Shown one piece after another: positions 1-7,081 of a DNA stretch of 64,000 bases (position 1 is the first letter of the stretch; each line of letters opens with the position of its first letter). The notes below the pieces were generated by a model, which made no database searches, had not been told where the DNA came from, and worked only from the letters and a program-made list of their open reading frames with translations. The DNA is from M3007 sp031425035. Lineage in GTDB: Bacteria > Bacteroidota > Bacteroidia > Chitinophagales > Saprospiraceae. Both the position numbers and the translations under genes were made by a program. The stretch lies in NCBI GenBank assembly GCA_031425035.1, contig JANPIN010000053.1, positions 46,171 to 110,170 of the forward strand, read 5' to 3'.

Positions 1-139
1 CGTGGCCACCGCCATGTCCGGAGTGACTGCCACCGGGCATCGCACCTGGCATCACCGTACCGTCGGGCATGGTGTGGGTGGCATGTTTGGAATGGTCTTG
101 AACGGGTGGAGTTGGTTGATGATCGGAATGATTTTCCAT
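1..139 (-). CDS. N-terminus of a His/Met-rich metal-binding protein (partial)
   Basis: The minus strand is open from an ATG at 139 to the window edge, giving 46 residues that begin MENHSDHQPTPPVQDHSKHA and continue with many His, Met and Gly (His about every fourth residue, ending GSHSGHGGGH). Such His/Met-rich leaders are typical of copper-transporting P-type ATPases and other periplasmic or cytosolic copper-binding proteins in Bacteroidota. It lies directly downstream of a cusB/cusA remnant on the same strand, which favours a metal-resistance role. The product cannot be named because only the leader is inside the window. A plus-strand reading frame also exists here but is judged a shadow. 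Confidence 0.5.
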   Translation of the reverse strand, partial: MENHSDHQPTPPVQDHSKHATHTMPDGTVMPGAMPGGSHSGHGGGH

Positions 140-323
140 ATTTATTTGATTGGATGTTATAACCGCCAGGCGCAAAAACGTGAGGCCAACTCACAAACTC
201 GGCAAATACGTCGAAAGAAATTAATTGCGGGGCAAAATTCGCGTGTATAAGACCCATTGATGTTACAAAATTCTGGATAAGTGGTTTACAATTGTGCAAT
301 CCTGACCAGTTCCCAAGTCTCTA

Positions 324-769
324 TTACATCTTGTGGCCAGCCATTGGATCGGTTCCTTTCTTAAACACAAATTCGCTGTGCAACAAATAAGCCCCGGATA
401 TCACCACCGACTCACCGGCTTGCAGCCCTTCGATGATTTAGGTGTAGTCCTGATTGGCAATGCCGATGCGCACCATACGGCCTTCAAAGCTGCCGGCAGT
501 ATTTTTTATCCAGAGGCTTCAAGGTTCGGGTTAACAAAACTAATCTTGCCGCCCAGGATGCGGCCAGGATAATATGGTAAGGTGACCGAAGCCACGCGGG
601 TTTGGGCAAGAAAGGGCATATTGCTGACGTAGAGTTGTGCTTCTGCCCAAAGAGTGCGTAGTTCGGCGAGTTTCAGCACCGTTGAGCCGGGTGCCATATA
701 ACTGCCTTCAGCAATCATCAAAACGATGAAGCGGTTTCTAAGCGGCCAGGTAATGAGCGAATCAATCAT
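324..769 (-). pseudogene. Chimeric remnant of cusA start fused to cusB C-terminus
   Basis: Read on the minus strand, the first 20 codons (MIDSLITWPLRNRFIVLM...) match the start of CusA-type heavy-metal RND pumps. From about 710 downward the frame changes family without a stop to a CusB-type membrane-fusion protein (EGSYMAPGSTVLKLAELRT, then LWAEAQLYVSNMPFL, then YYPGRILGGKISFVNPNLEA). The CusB part then breaks: the frame shifts near 505-520, continues as NTAGSFEGRMVRIGIANQDY, meets an in-frame TAA near 440, and goes on as EGLQAGESVVISGAYLL to a stop at 324. This C-terminus is very like intact CusB. The simplest reading is a deletion that joined the cusA start to the last part of cusB, followed by decay. 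Family assignment is from recognition of motifs. Confidence 0.7.
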
Positions 770-853
770 TGTACTTATAAAATAGGAATGGTTAAAAGAA
801 AGCAGTTAAAGAAATGTTTTTTAAAAGTTTTTTTTAACTATTTGCATGATTTT

Positions 854-1936
854 TCATTTATTGTACTCCACACTTTTTAAATAAAATTTCCCGTAAACAA
901 ATTCACCATCTGGATAATGCCAAATCGTTTCACCATACGTCGCAAGATTGTAACCATTGATATTTTTATAATCTCGAATGGGCGTTGAAAAGCGGTATTT
1001 TTGCATATCATCAACCGCATAACGGTCATCTGAAATGAAGTTGGTGAGTTGCCCGATGTCATTAAAATAAAGCATGGCAGAAATGCTCATGCTTTCATTT
1101 GTAAAAGTCGCATTAACGGATAAGCTATCGCCCGCCGCCCATTTAATTCTATCATCGATCAAGGCGGCAGGGGCGAAAATGCACATATCATTGAACAGCG
1201 TTACTGTTTCGGCCTTATTGAGTTCATTGTTTTTAAGGTCCACTATTGAGTACAAGCCTAATAGTTTTATGTCCATCGTGGCAACTCCTTTCTTGTAGGC
1301 ATGATAACCTAATACAGGCATACTAAACATGGTTGCTTTCATAAAAAACAAGCGGGTCGGCACATCAAAAAAATTGTGTTGTTCAGACGTAAATGTGAAC
1401 CAATTCTTGCCCTTTTCTCGCATCTCGCCGTCAAAAATGGCTTTTGCACTTAATAATTTAGGTTTATTCAATGCGCCTGTATAACGAATATATTTCTGAA
1501 CCAATAAAGGCAAAGCTTGAATATCCCCCTCAGTAAGTGCGGTTTTTTTGAGAATTTTCGTCCGATTTAAGCCTTCGGAAATATCCGTTTTATAGATTTT
1601 TTCAAAACTTGAACTCCCATAACCAACGAGGATAGCAAATAAAATAAAAATATTGGCAATCGTCCCCGCTTTAGCATCTTGCCAATTATTGATTATCAAA
1701 AATTGAGACACCAAAACCGCCACGACAGCCACTATCCACCAAGTTTCTTTTTTGGATAAAAACAAAACCGTTGCCCCTACGAATAATACGGCAGCCGACA
1801 ACCATAGCAAGCCTGTATTTTTTGAAATCGGTTGCGTAAGTTGATTGATTTCAGCATAATTAAAGGCTTTCGTAAAACCCATTAAGTGGATTAATCCATG
1901 AATGATCATGATGATCGCAAAAATTACTTTTATCAT
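854..1936 (-). CDS. DUF6544-like membrane protein
   Basis: This 360-aa protein has four hydrophobic N-terminal segments (roughly residues 3-22, 40-60, 65-85 and 92-107), then a soluble domain of about 240 residues. The opening IIMIIHGLIHLMGFTKAF, the NNWQDAKAGTIANI segment and the later NWFTFTSEQHNFF and FFMKATMFSMPVLGYHAY stretches resemble the DUF6544 family, whose function is unknown. Its ATG overlaps the stop of the upstream gene (ATGA), so the two are probably co-translated. It is the last gene of an AT-rich block unlike the GC-richer operon upstream, which suggests foreign origin. Family call by recognition only. Confidence 0.75.
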   Translation of the reverse strand: MIKVIFAIIMIIHGLIHLMGFTKAFNYAEINQLTQPISKNTGLLWLSAAVLFVGATVLFLSKKETWWIVAVVAVLVSQFLIINNWQDAKAGTIANIFILFAILVGYGSSSFEKIYKTDISEGLNRTKILKKTALTEGDIQALPLLVQKYIRYTGALNKPKLLSAKAIFDGEMREKGKNWFTFTSEQHNFFDVPTRLFFMKATMFSMPVLGYHAYKKGVATMDIKLLGLYSIVDLKNNELNKAETVTLFNDMCIFAPAALIDDRIKWAAGDSLSVNATFTNESMSISAMLYFNDIGQLTNFISDDRYAVDDMQKYRFSTPIRDYKNINGYNLATYGETIWHYPDGEFVYGKFYLKSVEYNK

Positions 1937-2448
1937 AATTGTGCTTTTAAAATTTTATTTAATTGGCTTCCGCCGATAATACAGACTATCAAAAAAATAG
2001 CCGCAGGAAATAGAAACCAAAATAAAAAGGTTTCAATATATTTAATTGTCATCCAGTCTTTCAGCAAAGTAAAAAGTAAAAAATAGATGATAGTAATCAG
2101 CATTAAAGCAGTTATAAAACTTATTGAAATAGCTTTGTTATATTGAAATTGGCGATTAAAACAAAGCAATAGTTTTTTCAGAAATGCAGCAGCCATAACG
2201 CCTAGTACTGATGAAAGCGCCCCCATAAAAAGCGAAAAAATAACAATCGAGTACGCAACAGAAACACCACTTGCCCATAAAATGGAACTCCTTTCGCCGT
2301 TTGGCATAATGCTATAAATTGTTGATGAAGAGCGGATTAGGATATACACCATGATTATTATAGAATAGGCAAATACGGCAGCAATTGCCACTATTGCGCC
2401 ATTATATGCCACATTTTTGTTGGAAATATTGGGTTGATTATTATTCAT
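1933..2448 (-). CDS. Small integral membrane protein, unknown
   Basis: This 171-aa protein has four predicted membrane segments (about residues 13-37, 54-80, 104-126 and 140-162) and no recognisable domain. Its start lies inside the end of the SRPBCC gene (8-nt overlap) and its stop overlaps the start of the DUF6544-like gene, so it is the middle member of a tightly packed three-gene unit. Lys/Ile/Asn-rich composition and AT-rich codons match its neighbours in the islet. I cannot assign a function; co-transfer with the DUF6544-like and SRPBCC genes is the only context. Confidence 0.7.
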   Translation of the reverse strand: MNNNQPNISNKNVAYNGAIVAIAAVFAYSIIIMVYILIRSSSTIYSIMPNGERSSILWASGVSVAYSIVIFSLFMGALSSVLGVMAAAFLKKLLLCFNRQFQYNKAISISFITALMLITIIYFLLFTLLKDWMTIKYIETFLFWFLFPAAIFLIVCIIGGSQLNKILKAQL

Positions 2449-3067
2449 CTTCCGCTAATTTTTGTTGCCTTTCAGCCCTTTGCTTAATGCCCATCATCAT
2501 ACCTGATTCCATAATAAAATGCAAGGGTTCAAACAAGGTATAATAATAAGCCATGTCAAATTTGCTTTGCTTTATCTCCATTGAAGGATAGCGCACAATT
2601 AATCTCGTATTACTTGAATCCATCGGCTGCAAATAAAATGTCCACCCGCCCAGAGAATAATATTCATTGTGTTTTACTAAAGTGACCAGTGTAAAAGGCT
2701 GATTTTTCCCATAATAAACGGTATCGCCCCGTTGAGGATTTTGCCATTCGGGATGCGGCACATCATTGTTGACCATTTTTGCACCGAACAAATTTTCTAA
2801 CCAATAATAACTGTTAAAACCACCCCGATTTTGTCCCGTTTGTGCAACCCAAGTCCATACATTTTCTTTTGTCGCGTGAATGTTAATGGCGCGAGTGGAA
2901 ACAACTCTGTTGGAGGAAATAGACTCATCTTCTAACATTTTCATTGTTATTTCTGCAGATGTTGCACCCCAATTATTGTTTTGAGAGCGAATAGAAAACC
3001 AATAAATAGATGCAATGATTGCATAAAAAGTAAAGGTGTATTTGACAAAACGTTTAACCTGATACAT
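2441..3067 (-). CDS. SRPBCC/START-like domain protein with N-terminal anchor
   Basis: This 208-aa protein has one N-terminal hydrophobic segment (about residues 9-24) followed by a SRPBCC-type fold, a hydrophobic-ligand cavity domain. The pattern is INIHATKENVWTWVAQTGQNRGGFNSY..., then a beta-rich region with YYSLGGWTFYLQP and a C-terminal long helix (FEPLHFIMESGMMMGIKQRA). This arrangement is common in uncharacterised membrane-linked SRPBCC proteins. It is the first gene of the overlapping trio that includes the DUF6544-like protein. The ligand is unknown. Confidence 0.75.
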   Translation of the reverse strand: MYQVKRFVKYTFTFYAIIASIYWFSIRSQNNNWGATSAEITMKMLEDESISSNRVVSTRAINIHATKENVWTWVAQTGQNRGGFNSYYWLENLFGAKMVNNDVPHPEWQNPQRGDTVYYGKNQPFTLVTLVKHNEYYSLGGWTFYLQPMDSSNTRLIVRYPSMEIKQSKFDMAYYYTLFEPLHFIMESGMMMGIKQRAERQQKLAEDE

Positions 3068-3145
3068 TATCTTTCCAGTTTATTTTCAAATTTTTTCGAT
3101 AACATCCGGCAACCTAGTATGCCACCAGCAACCAATATGCCATCT

Positions 3146-3703
3146 CTACATTTTAGCCACTCCGTAGTGAAGCATAATATTCCCGCAATCAAATTTTTTT
3201 GAGTCCAAAAATTGCAGTTTCGATTTTGCTTCTTCACTTTTAAATATCGTTTTTCCGTTGCCTAGGAAAACTGGATTTACCAAAAACATATATTCATCTA
3301 TCAGTCCCAATTTCGTAAGCTGAGATACAATACTACCACTACCAAAAATCACCATGTCTTTGCCATGCTCTTGTTTCATTTTATTTATTTCTTCTGGAAT
3401 GATATCCTCCAGCACGACTGAATTATTCCATTCCGCTTTTTTCAGGCTCTTTGAAAAAACAACTTTTCGAGAGTTATTCATAAACTCAATTAGTTCTTTT
3501 GGATTTGGATCGGATGGATTTGGCCAATAAGCCGCAAATATTTCATAAGTAACCTGGCCCAACACAATCGTGTCAAAATATGCAAACATTTTTAATAAAT
3601 ATTTCCCTGTTTCCTCGTCAAAAACAAACCAATCAGTTCCATTATTTGAATCTGAAAAATAGCCATCAAGCGATAGCCATTCTACTGCGATAATTTTTCT
3701 CAT
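3146..3703 (-). CDS. Dihydrofolate reductase family protein (RibD C-terminal type)
   Basis: This 185-aa protein resembles the RibD_C/DHFR-like family of NADPH-dependent reductases: N-terminal MRKIIAVEWLSLDGYFS, then TIVLGQVTYEIFAAYWP, the substrate-side SRKVVFSKSLKKAEW, the nucleotide-binding loop DMVIFGSGSIVSQLTKLGLIDE and NPVFLGNGKTIF. Stand-alone members of this family are usually not true folate enzymes, and their substrates are mostly unknown. It is full length and separated by about 80 nt from the SRPBCC gene. AT-rich codon use matches the islet. Confidence 0.88.
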   Translation of the reverse strand: MRKIIAVEWLSLDGYFSDSNNGTDWFVFDEETGKYLLKMFAYFDTIVLGQVTYEIFAAYWPNPSDPNPKELIEFMNNSRKVVFSKSLKKAEWNNSVVLEDIIPEEINKMKQEHGKDMVIFGSGSIVSQLTKLGLIDEYMFLVNPVFLGNGKTIFKSEEAKSKLQFLDSKKFDCGNIMLHYGVAKM

Positions 3704-3801
3704 GTTTTTATTTTTTAATGGTTGGCCTACTCGTTTGGCTTTTCGGTTTCGCCTAATTTTTTAATGGTTGCTGGTCTCCACTAAATGATTGAAATTGCAC
3801 T

Positions 3802-4263
3802 TCAATGGGTAGGTGAATTAGCATCTTTTTTTAGGAGCGCTACTACTAAAATACTAAAACCCGTAAGAGAAAGTAACGCTCTGATGGCATGGGAGTACTC
3901 CCATGTCATTCTAAGTTCTTCCCAATTCCCCGCTAGACTTGTCCAGTTATTAGTCGCTTGATTCGCGGGAAATGTAAATGTGAAAAAAATGACGATGCTT
4001 ACCAGGAAACAAACCAATGCTACCAACAAAAGCGGATAAATATTTTGTGCTTTACGGTCTATAATGACCCAAATTAAGGTCAATAATATTGCACCGATTT
4101 CAAAAATGCCCAACCATTGCCAACCGCTGTAAATTTCCTGAACTGTCTGGTACTTCTCTTTGGATAAATTAATTTTTACCCGTAGTTCTAACAGATGGGC
4201 CATTAGTGCGGAAAGCGTAATAGCCGTAAAAAGCATGGTAGTGAACCGAATGAAATTCCTCAT
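3802..4263 (-). CDS. DUF1772-like (anthrone oxygenase-type) membrane protein
   Basis: This 153-aa protein has four predicted membrane helices (about residues 7-25, 49-68, 76-98 and 126-145). The segment FPANQATNNWTSLAGNW followed by LRMTWEYSHAIRA fits the conserved core of DUF1772/anthrone-oxygenase-like small membrane proteins (P-x-N, W-x-x-L-R-x-x-W-E-x-x-H). It is the first gene of the AT-rich islet on this strand. Direct repeats of ATTTTAGTGC precede it near 4274 and 4290. The biological substrate is unknown. Confidence 0.65.
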   Translation of the reverse strand: MRNFIRFTTMLFTAITLSALMAHLLELRVKINLSKEKYQTVQEIYSGWQWLGIFEIGAILLTLIWVIIDRKAQNIYPLLLVALVCFLVSIVIFFTFTFPANQATNNWTSLAGNWEELRMTWEYSHAIRALLSLTGFSILVVALLKKDANSPTH

Positions 4264-4310
4264 TTTAAAAAAATTTTAGTGCGTGAATAATTTTAGTGCT
4301 TATGCAATAA

Positions 4311-4361
4311 TTAATTCAATGGCATGATTTTGAGTGACCAGACGATCCACGAATCAATCAT
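4311..4361 (-). pseudogene. Second cusA-like 5' fragment (16 codons)
   Basis: An ATG at 4361 overlaps the stop of the upstream cation ATPase gene (ATGA) and encodes MIDSWIVWSLKIMPLN before a TAA at 4311. The first half resembles CusA starts and the remnant at 769 (MIDSLITWPLRN). It looks like the beginning of an RND pump gene that once followed the ATPase in the same operon and is now cut off after about 12 codons by the AT-rich islet. The two fragments share an identical 12-bp sequence, CGAATCAATCAT (758-769 and 4350-4361). Confidence 0.5.
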
Positions 4362-7081
4362 GGTGCTTCATTTTGAAAAAACTTCAAATGCTTGCCCAGC
4401 CGGATGACGATCATTGCCAGCAGGCCCGCCCCGATGCTCACCGCCCAGTCAGCAACCGACATGGGCGCAATGGAAAGCGCGGTCCGCACGGCGGCGATTT
4501 GGTACAACAGGGCTACGACCAGCATGCAACCGCCGACCGCCAACCACACGTAACTATTGCGGACCACCTCGGTGCGCCAGAACGGAAGTTCCATCGAACC
4601 CATGTTGAATACATGAAATAACTGGCTGAAAATCAAGGTGAAAAACAGAATGTTGTTGCCAAGCGCAGGGCGCCAGTCCTCCCCGGTGTGCAGGGCGTAA
4701 TGGCTGAAATACACCGCCCCGATGGTCGCTGCCGTAATGACGCCGGCATAGAAAAAAATCCGCCGCCAGCGCCGCTGATCAATGATGGGTTCGTCGGTAT
4801 CGCGGGGCTTCTGCTGCATGACTAAGGGACCTCCGGCAGTCACGCCCAATGCCAAAGCCGGCAATACGTCGGTGACGAGGTTGATGAACAGGATTTGCAG
4901 CGGTTTCAACTGGAAATGCAGAAACAGCACCGATACGATGGCGATGACCGCCAGTTCACTCAGGTTGCAGGACAAGAGGTAAATGACAAACTTGCGGATG
5001 TTGTCGAAAATTACCCGCCCCTGGCGGATCGCCACGACGATGCTGGCAAAACTGTCGTCGCGCAACACCATATCGGCTGCGTCCTGCGCCACCTGGGTAC
5101 CGTGTTTGCCCATGGCGATCCCGATGTCGGCTTTTTTGAGCGCGGGCGCATCGTTCACCCCATCGCCGGTCATGCCTACGATGGCTTTCCGTTCCTGAAA
5201 TACCCGTATCAAATCGAGTTTCTGTTTCGGGCTGACGCGGGCAAATATTTTGGCGGATGCCCAGCGTGATTTATCCGCCGCTTTGAGATTTTCGTAGTCC
5301 GGCATCTCTTTTCCCAGCACCACGTCGGCATCCTCGGAATCGATGATACCCAACTGCCGGCCGATGGCTTTTGCGGCGGCGGGGTGGTCGCCGGTGACCA
5401 TGACGACTTCGATACCGGCCTCCCGGCACTGTCGGATAGCGGCGGGAATCTCTTTTCTCGGCGGGTCGATCAGCCCGAAAAGCCCGGCGAACACCAGATT
5501 TTCGGCCAGTTCCTTGGAGCCTTTTGCCTCCGATTTGAAGGCGCCCGCCAGGACTTTCAGCCCAGAGGCAGCCATTTTTTCCGCATCGGCGAGCCAGGCT
5601 TTCCGGCTCTTCGGGGTCAGGGGGACGTTCTTGCCGGCATCTAATAGAAAGGAACAACAGGCAAGCAAATCTTCGACAGCGCCCTTAGCAAAAACCAGGT
5701 TGCCTTCCGGGGTCTTGTGCAAGGTGGCCATGATTTTGGTCTCTGAAGAGAACGGCATTTCCGACAGTTTGGGGGATTGGAGTCGGAGGTCGTTGATGTC
5801 TTCTCCCAGCCGGAGGGCGAATTTGAGCAAGCCCGTTTCGAGCGGGTCGCCGATTTCTTTAATGCTTCTTTTTCCGGCAGTTATCTCGGAGGTGTTGCAC
5901 AAAATGGCAATTTGCAGGAGGCGGCGATACTGCCCCTCTGGTAAACGCCCGACGGGCATATCAGCGGCATCGTCGCTTTTTGCCCAGGCGCCGCCCGGCG
6001 AAGCGAGTGCTTCGACTTCCATTTTGTTTAGCGTGAGCGTTCCGGTTTTGTCGGTGCAAATAATGGTGGTCCCGCCCAGCGTTTCGACCGCCGAAAGTTT
6101 GCGCACAATCACTTTTTGGTGGGCCAGTTTGATCATTCCCTGCGCCAGCGCAAGGGTAGCAACAATGGATAAACCTTCCGGGACGGCGGCAACGGCCAGC
6201 GCAATAGCGGTTTCAAACATCTCCAGAACGGGCTTCCCGCCAATTAAACCAATGCCAAAAATGACCACCACCAGTCCGATGGTTATTTTAATAAGCCGGC
6301 CGCTGAACGCTTCCAATTTCTTTTCTAAGGGCGTAGCAGCCTGGTCGGAGGTGCCGACGAGGTGGGCGATTTTTCCCAGTTCCGTGTTCATGCCCGTTCC
6401 GGCAACCACCGCCCAGCCGTTGCCTTTGGTAACGAAAGTTCCCTTGAAAAGCAGGTTCGATTGCTCGGCCAAGGGCGTGTCGGCAGGCAGCACACCGGGC
6501 GCTTTTTCCACGGGGACGCTTTCGCCGGTCAGGGAAGCCTCGTTCACTTGCAGCTGGGCACTTTGGTAGAGCCGGGCATCGGCAGGGGTAATGTCCCCGG
6601 CTTCGAGGTAAATCACGTCGCCAGGCACCAGCATTTCGATGTTGATTTCCGATAAACTTCCACCGCGAAACGCCTTGGCGGAAACGGCCACCATCTTTTT
6701 CAGGGCGTCCATGCTGCGCGCTGCCTGGAATTCCATGTAAAAACCGATCACTGCGTTGATGAGAACAACCGCCAAAATGGCGATCCCATCCAGCCATTCC
6801 TGAAAAGCGAGCGACGCCCCCGCTGCAACCACCAGCAACCAGACGAGGGGACTTTTAAACTGCCGCAGGAATATCTTCCAGGCGGGGGTTCGTTTACCCT
6901 GAGCAATAGTGTTGGGGCCGACCGATTCCAGCCGTTTGGCAGCTTCTGCCGCCGACAGGCCCTGCTTGATATCTGCGCCGACACGGGCAAATAATTCGTC
7001 TTCCCGCGAAGCCCAGTGGGGGGCATCCGATTTGTTGGGTACTGCGTGCTGGTTATTGCTGCCCATGGTGCTTATTTTCAT
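4358..7081 (-). CDS. P2-type cation-transporting ATPase (Ca2+-ATPase-like)
   Basis: This 907-aa ATPase pumps a cation across the inner membrane. It shows the actuator motif TGES (about 185-188), the transmembrane VPEGL of P2 pumps (about 300-304), the phosphorylation site DKTGTLT (Asp about 344) and the hinge TGDGVNDAPALKKADIGIAMG. The N-terminal cation-ATPase domain (HWASREDELFARVG...) and the C-terminal membrane domain with HLFNMG-type helices match Ca2+/H+-type P2A pumps, not copper P1B pumps (no CPx motif). An ATG at 7099 is possible, but I chose the one at 7081, because it overlaps the phosphoketolase stop as ATGA. The stop likewise overlaps the cusA-like start at 4361. The transported ion is inferred from family only. 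Confidence 0.9.
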   Translation of the reverse strand: MKISTMGSNNQHAVPNKSDAPHWASREDELFARVGADIKQGLSAAEAAKRLESVGPNTIAQGKRTPAWKIFLRQFKSPLVWLLVVAAGASLAFQEWLDGIAILAVVLINAVIGFYMEFQAARSMDALKKMVAVSAKAFRGGSLSEINIEMLVPGDVIYLEAGDITPADARLYQSAQLQVNEASLTGESVPVEKAPGVLPADTPLAEQSNLLFKGTFVTKGNGWAVVAGTGMNTELGKIAHLVGTSDQAATPLEKKLEAFSGRLIKITIGLVVVIFGIGLIGGKPVLEMFETAIALAVAAVPEGLSIVATLALAQGMIKLAHQKVIVRKLSAVETLGGTTIICTDKTGTLTLNKMEVEALASPGGAWAKSDDAADMPVGRLPEGQYRRLLQIAILCNTSEITAGKRSIKEIGDPLETGLLKFALRLGEDINDLRLQSPKLSEMPFSSETKIMATLHKTPEGNLVFAKGAVEDLLACCSFLLDAGKNVPLTPKSRKAWLADAEKMAASGLKVLAGAFKSEAKGSKELAENLVFAGLFGLIDPPRKEIPAAIRQCREAGIEVVMVTGDHPAAAKAIGRQLGIIDSEDADVVLGKEMPDYENLKAADKSRWASAKIFARVSPKQKLDLIRVFQERKAIVGMTGDGVNDAPALKKADIGIAMGKHGTQVAQDAADMVLRDDSFASIVVAIRQGRVIFDNIRKFVIYLLSCNLSELAVIAIVSVLFLHFQLKPLQILFINLVTDVLPALALGVTAGGPLVMQQKPRDTDEPIIDQRRWRRIFFYAGVITAATIGAVYFSHYALHTGEDWRPALGNNILFFTLIFSQLFHVFNMGSMELPFWRTEVVRNSYVWLAVGGCMLVVALLYQIAAVRTALSIAPMSVADWAVSIGAGLLAMIVIRLGKHLKFFQNEAP

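Noticed and set aside
2..250. 82-codon plus-strand frame at the window edge
   Set aside because: The minus strand gives a His/Met-rich leader that fits the adjacent metal-efflux remnant better; the plus frame has no family likeness.
759..4361. Insertion sequence or transposon around the AT-rich islet
   Set aside because: No transposase, integrase or terminal inverted repeat is seen; only a 12-bp direct repeat, which can come from the shared MIDS codons.
5343..6569. 408-codon open frame on the plus strand
   Set aside because: It lies antisense to the clear P2 ATPase gene and has no recognisable motifs; typical shadow frame in GC-richer DNA.
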